A DNA stretch of 8,679 nt from JAYENK01 sp034722035 (GTDB lineage Bacteria; Patescibacteriota; Patescibacteriia; Patescibacteriales; UBA12075), in contig JAYENK010000040.1 in the NCBI GenBank assembly GCA_034722035.1, positions 1 through 8,679 on the forward strand, given 5' to 3'. The notes under the pieces were generated by a model that made no database searches, was not told the DNA's origin, and saw nothing but the letters and a program-made list of their open reading frames with translations. Within the stretch, counting starts at the first letter, position 1. Each line of letters opens with the position of its first letter. The position numbers were made by a program, and so were the translations under genes. Positions 1-5,600 of this stretch are shown piece by piece.

Positions 1-471
1 ATGTTAAAGGTGAAGAAAAAAAATAAAGGATTTGTGTTTGCTGATTGGAATGGTAGTTTTTATGAAGAGAATAAGCCCAGAAGGGCATTAAGAAAAATTA
101 GAAGCAAGGCTGGTTTGGGAATTGTGGACGGAAGAAGAATTGGATGGCATGCGCTAAGACACACTTTTGCTTCGCATTTAGCGATGAGGGGAGTGTCTTT
201 GCCGACTATAAAAAAATTACTCGGACATTCTAATATACAAACTACCATGCAATATTCTCATCTCAGCCCGTCTGTGCTTGAGCAAGCGGTCGAGTTGATG
301 GATATGGACAGCGAAAATGAAAATTTTGGGCACTATATGGGCACAGAGCAAAGTAATACAGAGAAAAAACAAGCAGAAATTAATAATGTTATCTCAGAAA
401 TATCCCTAAGAACAAAACAAAAACAAGGTCTTCCGACCTTGTTTAAGCATAGTGGAGATGGCGGGAGTTGA
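1..471 (+). CDS. Tyrosine recombinase (phage-type integrase), C-terminal catalytic part, probably cut by the window edge
   Basis: This is the catalytic half of a tyrosine site-specific recombinase, which cuts and rejoins DNA through a tyrosine-DNA intermediate to insert or excise an element. Visible motifs are HALRHTFASHL (HxxR box, about residues 50-60) and LLGHSNIQTTMQYSHL (about 73-88), where the second His and the nucleophilic Tyr lie. The first catalytic Arg and the N-terminal DNA-binding domains are absent. The frame is open from base 1, so the ATG there is probably internal and the gene likely starts left of the window. The last six codons and the stop overlap the 3' end of ssrA on the opposite strand, and the ssrA terminator hairpin lies inside the frame at 421-444. 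The tail after ELMD (about residue 100) looks unconserved. This convergent layout suggests the element to the left integrated at the tmRNA 3' end. Confidence 0.88.
   Translation: MLKVKKKNKGFVFADWNGSFYEENKPRRALRKIRSKAGLGIVDGRRIGWHALRHTFASHLAMRGVSLPTIKKLLGHSNIQTTMQYSHLSPSVLEQAVELMDMDSENENFGHYMGTEQSNTEKKQAEINNVISEISLRTKQKQGLPTLFKHSGDGGS
409..444 (-). terminator. Rho-independent terminator of ssrA
   Basis: A perfect 10-bp inverted repeat (aaacaaggtc at 421-430, gaccttgttt at 435-444) has a 4-nt loop. Read on the minus strand it is followed by a T-rich tract (409-420), 9 bp past the ssrA 3' end. It is embedded in the 3' coding part of the convergent integrase. Confidence 0.85.
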
Positions 472-845
472 ACCCGCGTCTAGTAAGTTCTGTTTGGGTA
501 TGTTTACGAAAATAGCCTGGTTGATTTTGTTTCGTTGTAATTTGTATTTCAGCCAGGCAAAAACAAATTACAATTAGTTTTCTTTGTTTCGAGCCGAGCG
601 TCGAAAACAGTCGCTTGGCCTAATCCGATAATTATGACACCCGTTTTTCAGCTATCAGATTTCACTGGAACGGATGGTAGTGGCGTTTAGGCCATTACGG
701 GAGCAAAAGCCGGCATGCTGATAGCAGTCCGTACTTTAGCTAATACCTTATTGGCATTTATATTCGTTTAGGCAGTTTTACGCGAATACCTAAAGCGCGC
801 TTCGAATACTCAAAAGGATTCTTACTATCGATTCCCTGCATCCCC
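453..845 (-). ncRNA. ssrA: Transfer-messenger RNA (tmRNA, one-piece)
   Basis: tmRNA rescues stalled ribosomes by acting first as an alanyl-tRNA and then as a short mRNA that adds a degradation tag. The 5' end GGGGATG (845-839) pairs with CATCTCC near the 3' end, with discriminator A at 453, giving a 7-bp acceptor stem with one G-U pair. The T-arm region reads CGGGTTCAACTCCCG. CCA is not encoded. An H-type pseudoknot precedes the tag: TTTAGG (794-789) pairs with CCTAAA (772-767), and TATTCG (788-783) with CGAATA (766-761). A further pseudoknot near the 3' end uses TTGTAATTTG/CAAATTACAA and GCCTGG/CCAGGC. The length of 393 nt is normal. The gene follows smpB on the same strand, and its only clear terminator is at 409-444. 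No clean promoter is visible just upstream, so read-through from the smpB promoter is likely. Confidence 0.95.
687..755 (-). other. tmRNA tag-peptide reading frame
   Basis: The frame opens at resume codon GCC (755-753), six bases after the pre-tag pseudoknot, and ends at TAA (689-687). It encodes 22 residues beginning ANKVLAK and ending FAPVMA. The hydrophobic, Ala-terminated end fits a proteolysis tag. It is about twice the length of the E. coli tag. The resume codon is inferred from the pseudoknot spacing and the preference for Ala. Confidence 0.75.
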
Positions 846-851
846 GAATCA

Positions 852-884
852 ACAATTAACAGTTGACAATTAACAATTAACAAT
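852..884. repeat. Short AT-rich tandem repeat (CAATTAA units) between ssrA and smpB
   Basis: The unit CAATTAA(C) recurs with one variant (AGTTGA) across about 33 bp, just upstream of the ssrA 5' end. Related short strings occur at 3153-3163 and 5657-5664. It lies where an ssrA promoter would be expected, but no convincing -35/-10 pair is visible. Confidence 0.55.
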
Positions 885-923
885 ATATTTTTTAATATTT
901 TATTAATTATTATTTTCCAGACG

Positions 924-1391
924 TTAATTACTTGTTTTCATCATTCTATTAATTTTTCTTTTGTCATCTTTCTTTTTTAAATCTTCCCTTTTGTCATGTT
1001 TCTTTTTTCCTTTTCCAATTCCGAATTCTAGTTTTAGTTTATTGTGTTTGGTGTGAATGTTTAATGGGATAAAAGATATTCCCTCGGCTTGTTTTTTACC
1101 AAGCAGTCTTTTTATTTCTGATGATTTAATTAATAATTTGCGTGGTCGGTCCGGATCATAATTTTTAATATTGCTTGCTCTTTTATATAGAGGTATATGT
1201 GCGTTGGTTAAATATATTTCCGGTAATTTATTATTTTTTCTCGTTTTTAAAGTAACAAAGGCGCCTTTGAGTGAAGCTTGTCCGGAACGGATGCTCTTGA
1301 CTTCATGCCCAAATAAAACTAAGCCGGCTTCGTAAGTATCGGAAATATTATAATCATAACGAGCTCGTTTGTTTATTGCAAGTGTCGGCAT
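924..1391 (-). CDS. smpB: SsrA-binding protein SmpB
   Basis: SmpB binds the tRNA-like domain of tmRNA and delivers it to stalled ribosomes, with its C-terminal tail probing the empty mRNA channel. The 155-residue product has the family's normal length. It opens with NKRARYDYNISDTYEAGLVL and continues with GHEVKSIRSGQASLKGAFV, the signature of the SmpB OB-like barrel. Next come NAHIPLYKRAS and a PDRPRKLL segment. It ends in a long Lys/Arg tail (about 127-152) that becomes helical on the ribosome in studied members. The ATG at 1391 is preferred because MPTLAINKRA is the usual N-terminus and the promoter lies directly upstream. No Shine-Dalgarno is obvious. ssrA follows 78 bp downstream on the same strand, so protein and RNA partner are adjacent and probably co-transcribed. 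Confidence 0.97.
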   Translation of the reverse strand: MPTLAINKRARYDYNISDTYEAGLVLFGHEVKSIRSGQASLKGAFVTLKTRKNNKLPEIYLTNAHIPLYKRASNIKNYDPDRPRKLLIKSSEIKRLLGKKQAEGISFIPLNIHTKHNKLKLEFGIGKGKKKHDKREDLKKKDDKRKINRMMKTSN

Positions 1392-1413
1392 ATTCTGTTT
1401 TTAGGCATTGTAA

Positions 1414-1442
1414 ATAATAATATATTTTTGCTATTATGTCAA
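1414..1442 (-). promoter_or_regulatory. Sigma-70-type promoter of smpB (and probably ssrA)
   Basis: On the minus strand there is a perfect TTGACA (1442-1437), a 17-nt spacer and TATTAT (1419-1414). Transcription would start near 1407, giving a leader of about 15 nt before the smpB ATG. The -35 box begins one base after the stop codon of the upstream AbrB-like gene. Confidence 0.8.
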
Positions 1443-1610
1443 CTATTTTTCCCAATCTTTGATAATCAAAGTATTACCTTTTTTCTCTACCACTACTTTT
1501 TGCTTTTTTTGCCAATCCAGCTCTCGAATTAAAGCAATTGGCAGGGTAATCGCGTAGCTGGTGGCATGCTTGTATAATTTACGAATGTTTTGATTTTCAA
1601 TTTTTCTCAT
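1443..1610 (-). CDS. AbrB/MazE (SpoVT-AbrB)-like small DNA-binding protein
   Basis: This 55-residue protein has the swapped-hairpin AbrB/MazE pattern: RKLYKHATSYAITLPIALIREL, then DWQKKQKVVVEKKGNTLIIKDW. Family members dimerise and bind palindromic AT-rich operators, often as antitoxins that repress their own operon. The frame is open further upstream, but that part is hydrophobic, low-complexity and lies over the promoter region. The ATG at 1610 starts right before the conserved domain and is the likely start. No toxin gene is adjacent: smpB follows downstream and the insertion sequence lies upstream. It is therefore either a solitary regulator or a leftover antitoxin whose partner was lost. 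A 30-bp palindrome at its own start site suggests autoregulation. No strong Shine-Dalgarno is visible. Confidence 0.75.
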   Translation of the reverse strand: MRKIENQNIRKLYKHATSYAITLPIALIRELDWQKKQKVVVEKKGNTLIIKDWEK

Positions 1611-1633
1611 AGATTTTATTGGATTAATTAATA

Positions 1634-1674
1634 TGTACATATATTTGTGCATATATATGTACAGATTGATTATA
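1634..1674 (-). promoter_or_regulatory. Promoter -10 and palindromic operator of the AbrB-like gene
   Basis: A consensus TATAAT (1674-1669, minus) is followed at the predicted start by an inverted repeat with perfect 11-bp arms, TGTACATATAT (1634-1644) and ATATATGTACA (1653-1663). A dyad at the start site is typical of an autorepressor operator. The -35 is weak (TTTTGT at 16 nt or TTGCTT at 20 nt). Confidence 0.6.
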
Positions 1675-1709
1675 GCATGGTTTATAAAAAACAAAAGCAA
1701 CAGTCTTGT

Positions 1710-1765
1710 CCAATACAAAATGATACTATACCCTTGACACGATTCCAATACGAGATGATACCATA
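1710..1765 (+). repeat. Left end of the IS: two directly repeated end motifs
   Basis: Copy A (1710-1730) and copy B (1745-1765) share CCAATAC, then ATGATAC, then ATA at the same internal spacing, and start 35 bp apart. They match the inverted right-end motif at 3202-3220. They are probably paired transposase-binding sites. Confidence 0.65.
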
Positions 1766-1767
1766 AA

Positions 1768-1802
1768 ACACAAAATGAGCCCGTTTTTGGCCCATCTTGT
1801 GT
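1768..1802 (-). terminator. Hairpin inside the IS left end, possible leftward terminator
   Basis: Arms ACACAAAATGAGCC (1768-1781) and GGCCCATCTTGTGT (1789-1802) enclose a 7-nt loop. In minus-strand RNA all 14 positions pair (two G-U) and the stem is followed by UUUUAU. In plus-strand RNA the same two positions are A-C mismatches. It could stop leftward transcription out of the element. Confidence 0.5.
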
Positions 1803-1834
1803 AAAAGCGGAAATACGTTCATAATTGATTATGT

Positions 1835-3159
1835 ATGACCAAAATCAATATGAAGCGTACTCCGCTATTTACCAGTATAAAACAAATGGAGGATTATTTA
1901 AAGACTAGCCAGAAGTCGGGTTTAAAGGTGAAAATAATTTCTAAAAAAGATAAATACGAATTTATCAATCAGACATTGTGGGATGGTAGATATCGTTCCC
2001 GCTCAAAAAAGGAAAAACACGTAATACTCAAGTATCTGAAATTCTTTACCGACTATTCCAAGGGGCATTTAAAAAAGCTGGCTAACAAATGGAGAAATGG
2101 AACGCTTAAGTACAATCTAAACCGCAACCGACATAAATTCGGCAGAAAATATTTTTCAACCGACATTGCGCTTCTAATCGAAACGGATAAGAATCATGGC
2201 TGTCTAAGCGGTAAAGCGACAAAAAGCATATTGGAACGGGAATTTAAAATATTTAAAAAGACCGACCCAATATCGCCAATATATCCGTTGGACATATTTA
2301 CAATATCAGAAATAACAGCAATCAATATAAGTCGTCAGACGCGATGTATTTCCAAAAGACTAAAGGTACTCCGATTAATATTGGGACAAGAAAAAAGCCA
2401 GAGCCAAATGGCAAACCGGGCTATGTCAGGGTAGATACCGTACACCAGGGAGATTTAGCTAAAAATAAAGGAGTTTATCATATAAATATTGTGGATGAAA
2501 TAACGCAATACGAGCTGGTCGCGTGTGTGGAGACAATAACGGAAAAGCATTTGAAACCGGTAGTGAAAGAGCTATTGAAATTATTTCCTTTTGTAGTCTA
2601 TGAATTTCACGCCGACAATGGCAGTGAATACATTAACCGCTGAGCAGTTAAACTCTTGAATAAGATCCATATCGAGCTGACCAAGTCACGCTCTCGGCAT
2701 TCAAATGATAACGCTTTAGTGGAATCGAAAAACGGTAGCGTTATCAGAAAGGCTTATGGCCGGAACTATATTGATAAGAAATGGGCGAAAGCGATACACG
2801 AATACGACAGGAAATATTTTAATATTTACATTAACTATCACCGTCCTTGCGCTTTCGCGGAAAATTATACGGATAAAAAAGGCAAGAGAAGAAAAAAATA
2901 CAATCAATGGATGACTCCTTATGAGAAATTAAAATCGCTTGAACATCCTAAGCAATATTTAAAGAGTGAATTCAACTTTGAAGAATTAAACAAAAAAGCC
3001 TACAAAGAAAGTGACAATGAATTTGCAAAAGAAATGAATAAAGAAAAAAATAAGTTATTCAAAAAAATATCAAAAGATAGTGTTTACAAAAAAGTAAAAG
3101 AAAAACAAAAAAATATAAAAAATCCCCTAGAATTTATTAATCTAGAGGATGAAAATTAA
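1835..3159 (+). pseudogene. DDE/integrase-core transposase, broken by a frameshift and an internal TGA
   Basis: The rebuilt protein is about 440 residues. An N-terminal DNA-binding region (frame from 1835: RYRSRSKKEKHVILKYL and following) runs to about 2260. The reading then continues in the -1 frame as RPNIANISVGHIYNIR. The catalytic core follows, with VDTVHQGD (first Asp), FHADNGSEYIN (second Asp) and HSNDNALVESKNGS (Glu), so the DDE residues are kept. A TGA at 2641-2643 splits the core between the second Asp and the Glu. A basic, lysine-rich C-terminus ends at TAA 3159. The shift lies near the A-run at 2255-2259 and is consistent with loss of one base. No standard slippery heptamer is in phase there, so decay is more likely than programmed frameshifting. 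The upstream ATG at 1835 is one candidate start and 1850 another. Confidence 0.85.
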
Positions 3160-3201
3160 CAATTAATATTATTTAATCAATTTTGATGATTCTTCCATTT
3201 G

Positions 3202-3220
3202 GGTATCATCTTACGATTGG
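3202..3220 (-). repeat. Right end motif of the IS (inverted)
   Basis: Read on the minus strand it gives CCAATCGTAAGATGATACC, matching left copy B (CCAATACG-AGATGATACC) with a small indel. Only one copy is seen on this side. Confidence 0.65.
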
Positions 3221-3233
3221 AATATACTTACAC

Positions 3234-3268
3234 AAAAAAATGGCTATAATAAGCCATTTTTATTTTTT
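3234..3268 (-). terminator. Bidirectional rho-independent terminator below the restriction operon
   Basis: A perfect stem AAAAATGGCT (3236-3245) / AGCCATTTTT (3252-3261) with a 6-nt loop is flanked by A- and T-runs on either side. It lies about 30 bp past the nuclease stop on the minus strand and also just after the IS on the plus strand. Confidence 0.85.
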
Positions 3269-3297
3269 ATATATTTCTTGTTATACTTCCTGTGTAA

Positions 3298-3942
3298 TTA
3301 TTTTGATGTTTCAAATATCTTGCTTGCAAGTTCTTTCCTCGCATAAAAAGCTCTTGTTATTGGTCTTCTTTCGCCAGTTCTTGGATTAATTCCACCCGTT
3401 CCTTTGGTTCTTGCTTGAATCCATTTTCCGTCTTTGCCAGTTAAACTATCAAAACCTTTTTTGATTAATTTTTCTCTAATAAAATCATAATCGGCTTTTA
3501 TTTTTTTTATAAGATCGTCGTCTTCTGCGAAGTCTAAACTGGTAACTTCTAATAGTTCAGCCTCTTTTGAATTTTGTCCGTGCCACATTACAGCACAAAA
3601 TACTAATGATTTTAATTTTTCCCAACAATGGCTTTTAAAAAAATCTGTTTCTTTTAATTCAGTTGGATTGATCATAGTAATTGCCATAGTTTCCTTTGGT
3701 CTCAGCTCTCCTTTGTATTCTTCAAACGCCACCGACTTTAATTCAAAACCTAATCCGTTGGGTGCTTTTGAATTATCGTTACTAAGTCCTGCCAATCTTT
3801 CCAGTGTTAAGCCTTTCCAGCCTTTATTTTGTCTTCCTGTTTCATATGTGGTAATACCAAAATCAACAGAAAGCTTCATTAAATCTTTATCGATATATTT
3901 TTTTAAATTTTTTATGGCCACTGCCCGAGTAACTATTTTCAT
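3298..3942 (-). CDS. Type II restriction endonuclease, MutH/Sau3AI - MvaI/BcnI-like
   Basis: This 214-residue protein is probably the nuclease of a type II restriction-modification system. The central segment TLERLAGLSNDNSKAPNGLGFELKS (about 46-70) matches the active-site region of MvaI/BcnI- and MutH-type PD-(D/E)XK enzymes, with E67 and K69 as the ExK pair. LRPKETMAITMINP (80-93) and the C-terminal ARTKG (177-181) with TRAFYAR (196-202) resemble Sau3AI and MutH, which cut at GATC. The position five residues before E67, Asp in MvaI, is Asn62 here, so D56 or another residue would have to serve. The gene is last in the operon, 14 bp after the ART-like gene, with a terminator at 3234-3268. Specificity is inferred only: the DpnA-like methylase suggests GATC. 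Confidence 0.75.
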   Translation of the reverse strand: MKIVTRAVAIKNLKKYIDKDLMKLSVDFGITTYETGRQNKGWKGLTLERLAGLSNDNSKAPNGLGFELKSVAFEEYKGELRPKETMAITMINPTELKETDFFKSHCWEKLKSLVFCAVMWHGQNSKEAELLEVTSLDFAEDDDLIKKIKADYDFIREKLIKKGFDSLTGKDGKWIQARTKGTGGINPRTGERRPITRAFYARKELASKIFETSK

Positions 3943-3956
3943 ATAAAACTATCTTA

Positions 3957-4346
3957 TTAAACTAAAACCAATATTTCTTTATTGTCAATTTTATAATCAT
4001 ACCCCAATAAAATTTTTTCTTCCGAATTTAATAAAGTCGTATTTAATAATATTTGATTAACCTTAAATTTTTTCTTTTCAATTTTACCGCTTATTTCTTT
4101 TATATACTGCTCGGCAATTTTTTTATCATAAGTCCAGCTCTCAACCACGTTAAAATTTTTTTGATTGTATTTATTAATTCCTCTATACAAAACTACATCT
4201 TCCGTTTTTCTGTATTTCGATAAAAATTTTATTAGTTTCTTACTGGGAAACTTCAAAAAATCACCATAAAAAGAGTAATGGAAATATTTATCAGTCCAAC
4301 TTGATACATAGGCTGGTATTTTATTTTTTGTTTTACTTGCTTTCAT
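3957..4346 (-). CDS. Small protein resembling an ADP-ribosyltransferase fold, between methylase and nuclease
   Basis: The 129-residue product has no sure assignment. It shows a weak R-S-E pattern typical of ADP-ribosyltransferases: VVLYRGI with R55, ESWTYDKKIAEQYI (70-82) in place of the STS motif, and a C-terminal NKEILVL with E124 at the expected catalytic Glu position. Family members move ADP-ribose from NAD+ onto proteins or nucleic acids, and some act in anti-phage or toxin systems. No signal peptide or membrane segment is seen. The start is taken as ATG 4346, overlapping the methylase by 14 bp. A TTG at 4355 is the alternative and would add three residues. Tight linkage on both sides means co-expression with the restriction-modification genes. 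It could instead be a specificity or control subunit of unknown fold. Confidence 0.45.
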   Translation of the reverse strand: MKASKTKNKIPAYVSSWTDKYFHYSFYGDFLKFPSKKLIKFLSKYRKTEDVVLYRGINKYNQKNFNVVESWTYDKKIAEQYIKEISGKIEKKKFKVNQILLNTTLLNSEEKILLGYDYKIDNKEILVLV

Positions 4347-5160
4347 TTTTTTCAATGTCTTTTAATCTCTTAACTGATAGGTCTAGATATTTTTTTTCTA
4401 AATCAACGCCAATAAATTTTCGTCTGTTTAAATAGGAGGCTATGCCAGTCGTAGATGACCCAGTAAAAGGATCCAACACCGTATCGCCTTTATCTGTGCT
4501 TGCCATGACAATTCTCACTAGCAGATCTACTGGTTTTTGAGTCGGGTGTTTGCCGTGTTTCTTCTCGGCTGGTTTTGGCGTTCCCATAGCCCAAACACTT
4601 CTCATCTGAAGTCCTGGCTTTTTTATAAAATCTTCTGGCCAATTTTCATTCTTCATTAAATCATAATTAAACTTATGTTTCGCTTTAATCGGCTTGCCAG
4701 TTTTTTTATTAATTATTTCTTTTCTAGCCCAAATAATAGTTTCATGACTGGCGGTAAAAAAACGACAGCTTAAATTTGGTGAAGCGTTTGGCTTAAACCA
4801 AGCTATATCATTAAGAATATGAAATTTATTTACTTGCAAAGCGAATCCACATTGATAAATAGAGTGATATGTTCCAGAAATCCAAATAGTTCCGCCTGGT
4901 TTTAAAACTCTATGACAAGCTTTAATCCATTCAATGTGGAATTCAAAGTCTTTTTTTAAACCATTCGTTACATCCCATTTTCCCTTATCAACACTAACCA
5001 TTCTTCCGTTTTCACAAGTAAAACCCCCATTAGAAAGAAAATAAGGCGGATCAGCAAAAATCATATCAACAGAATTTTCTTTTACTTCTTCATTTAAGAA
5101 TTTAACAGAGTCAGATAAATACAAAGAAAAGTTTTTATTTTTAAAATAAGGTTTTATCAT
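4333..5160 (-). CDS. DNA adenine-N6 methyltransferase, DpnA-like (beta class)
   Basis: This 275-residue enzyme moves a methyl group from S-adenosylmethionine to a base, protecting self DNA from the linked nuclease. Motif IV DPPY (37-40) comes first, within DMIFADPPYFLSNGG, and points to adenine N6. The AdoMet site follows near the C-terminus: HPTQKP (205-210), then DPFTGSSTTG (230-239) and IGVDLEKKYLDL. This IV-then-I order defines the beta group. The run NGGFT..NGRMVSVDKGKWD and PNLSCRFFTASHETIIWARK closely recall DpnA-type methylases that modify GATC, from memory of the family rather than an alignment. It is first in the operon, with a short leader after a strong promoter. Its last codons overlap the next gene. 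The N-terminus MIKPYFKNKNFSLYLSDS is natural, so the start at 5160 is likely. Confidence 0.92.
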   Translation of the reverse strand: MIKPYFKNKNFSLYLSDSVKFLNEEVKENSVDMIFADPPYFLSNGGFTCENGRMVSVDKGKWDVTNGLKKDFEFHIEWIKACHRVLKPGGTIWISGTYHSIYQCGFALQVNKFHILNDIAWFKPNASPNLSCRFFTASHETIIWARKEIINKKTGKPIKAKHKFNYDLMKNENWPEDFIKKPGLQMRSVWAMGTPKPAEKKHGKHPTQKPVDLLVRIVMASTDKGDTVLDPFTGSSTTGIASYLNRRKFIGVDLEKKYLDLSVKRLKDIEKNESK

Positions 5161-5184
5161 AAGATTGATTATATCAATATCATT

Positions 5185-5213
5185 ATTTTACCCTTTAAAA
5201 GTCTCTGAGTCAA
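5185..5213 (-). promoter_or_regulatory. Sigma-70-type promoter of the restriction-modification operon
   Basis: On the minus strand TTGACT (5213-5208), a 17-nt spacer and TAAAAT (5190-5185) stand 25 bp before the methylase ATG. The leader contains a small dyad, TTGAT-ATA-ATCAA, between start site and ATG, a possible control site. No C-protein gene is present. Confidence 0.75.
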
Positions 5214-5218
5214 TTTAG

Positions 5219-5333
5219 AAATATCGTAAATTACCCCAATATGTCAGCTTACAATACTATAAATATTACATCTTGTTTAATTACCCCAAATCTTACCTGT
5301 AATTTGGGGTAATTTGTTTTTGCTACGATATTT
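5219..5333. repeat. 115-bp nested inverted-repeat element with three ATTACCCCAA copies
   Basis: Outer arms AAATATCGTA (5219-5228) and TACGATATTT (5324-5333) are perfect. Inside, AATTACCCCAAAT (5279-5291) and ATTTGGGGTAATT (5302-5314) form a perfect 13-bp hairpin with a 10-nt loop. A third copy, ATTACCCCAA (5230-5239), sits beside the left outer arm and could pair with the same GGGG arm instead. On the plus strand the inner hairpin is followed by TGTTTTTGC, so it could also terminate transcription. It may be a MITE-like insertion or a structured regulatory site. Confidence 0.7.
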
Positions 5334-5336
5334 TTA

Positions 5337-5439
5337 TCCTTTTAAAATATTTCAGTTTTGGTATTGGTAATAATCTTTTTTCGGACGGACTGCCCAGCCG
5401 GCCGAAAAAAGATTGCCTGCCAAACTGATATTTAAAGGA
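5337..5439. repeat. 103-bp long imperfect hairpin
   Basis: The core arms AATCTTTTTTCGG and CCGAAAAAAGATT are perfect (13 bp). Further out CAGTTT..GG pairs with CC..AAACTG, and TCCTTTTAAAATAT with ATATTTAAAGGA with two bulges. The loop is GC-rich (CGGACTGCCCAGCCGG), unlike its AT-rich surroundings. It begins 4 bp after the preceding inverted repeat. No open frame uses it. Confidence 0.7.
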
Positions 5440-5487
5440 AAAATGGAGCAATAAAAGCCCCTCTCTTAACTTGATTATAACCACACA

Positions 5488-5543
5488 TCTAACGAAAACT
5501 ATTTGCCCGTATAGCTAAAGTTAGGAAAATTGTGTAAATAGTT
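5488..5543 (+). other. Possible H-type pseudoknot in the leader region
   Basis: CTAAC (5489-5493) can pair with GTTAG (5520-5524), and AACTATTT (5497-5504) with AAATAGTT (5536-5543). The two pairings interlock in pseudoknot order. Stem 1 is short, so chance is possible. Confidence 0.3.
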
Positions 5544-5568
5544 ACAATCTATAGGAGATACATATAAT
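5542..5568 (+). promoter_or_regulatory. Weak candidate promoter of the xis-int genes
   Basis: TATAAT (5563-5568) is a consensus -10. The best -35 is TTACAA (5542-5547) at a short 15-nt spacing. If used, the transcript would start near 5575 and carry the hairpin at 5601-5653 in its leader. Confidence 0.35.
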
Positions 5569-5600
5569 CTGAAAAATTTGCTCTTGCCGAAAATAATGAT

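Larger units (their letters stand above)
1710..3220 (+). mobile_element. Degenerate insertion sequence with DDE (rve-type) transposase
   Basis: A transposase pseudogene is bounded by related end motifs in opposite orientation: ATTCCAATACG..ATGATACC at the left (1742-1762) and its inverted counterpart at the right (3202-3221). The left side has a second copy 35 bp further out (1710-1730). The exact ends and any target-site duplication cannot be fixed by eye. The element is about 1.5 kb. The protein resembles integrase-core transposases grouped around IS481/ISNCY, but I cannot assign the family. Confidence 0.7.

Noticed and set aside
849..885. CRISPR-like array from the CAATTAA repeats
   Set aside because: Units are about 7 bp with no spacers, so this is a simple tandem repeat.
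1611..1748. N-terminal extension of the AbrB-like protein (101 residues in total)
   Set aside because: The extension is hydrophobic and AT-driven, and covers the TATAAT box and the palindrome. The conserved domain begins right after the ATG at 1610.
2251..2262. Programmed -1 frameshifting in the transposase
   Set aside because: The A-run reads T AAA AAG in phase, which is not a standard slippery heptamer, and no downstream stem is obvious. The additional TGA supports decay.
2641..2643. In-frame TGA as evidence for a UGA-recoding lineage (Gracilibacteria/Absconditabacteria type)
   Set aside because: smpB, the methylase, the nuclease and elp3 contain no internal TGA, and TGA ends the HTH gene in a normal ATGA overlap. 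The transposase also has a frameshift, so simple decay explains it.
3183..3389. Open frame of 68 codons on the plus strand
   Set aside because: It spans the IS right end and the terminator and runs antisense into the nuclease gene. Its hydrophobic composition comes from T-rich DNA.
5481..5545. Integron attC-like site (CTAAC / GTTAG core strings)
   Set aside because: The flanking R/L box pattern and extrahelical bases of attC sites are not evident, and no integron integrase is present.
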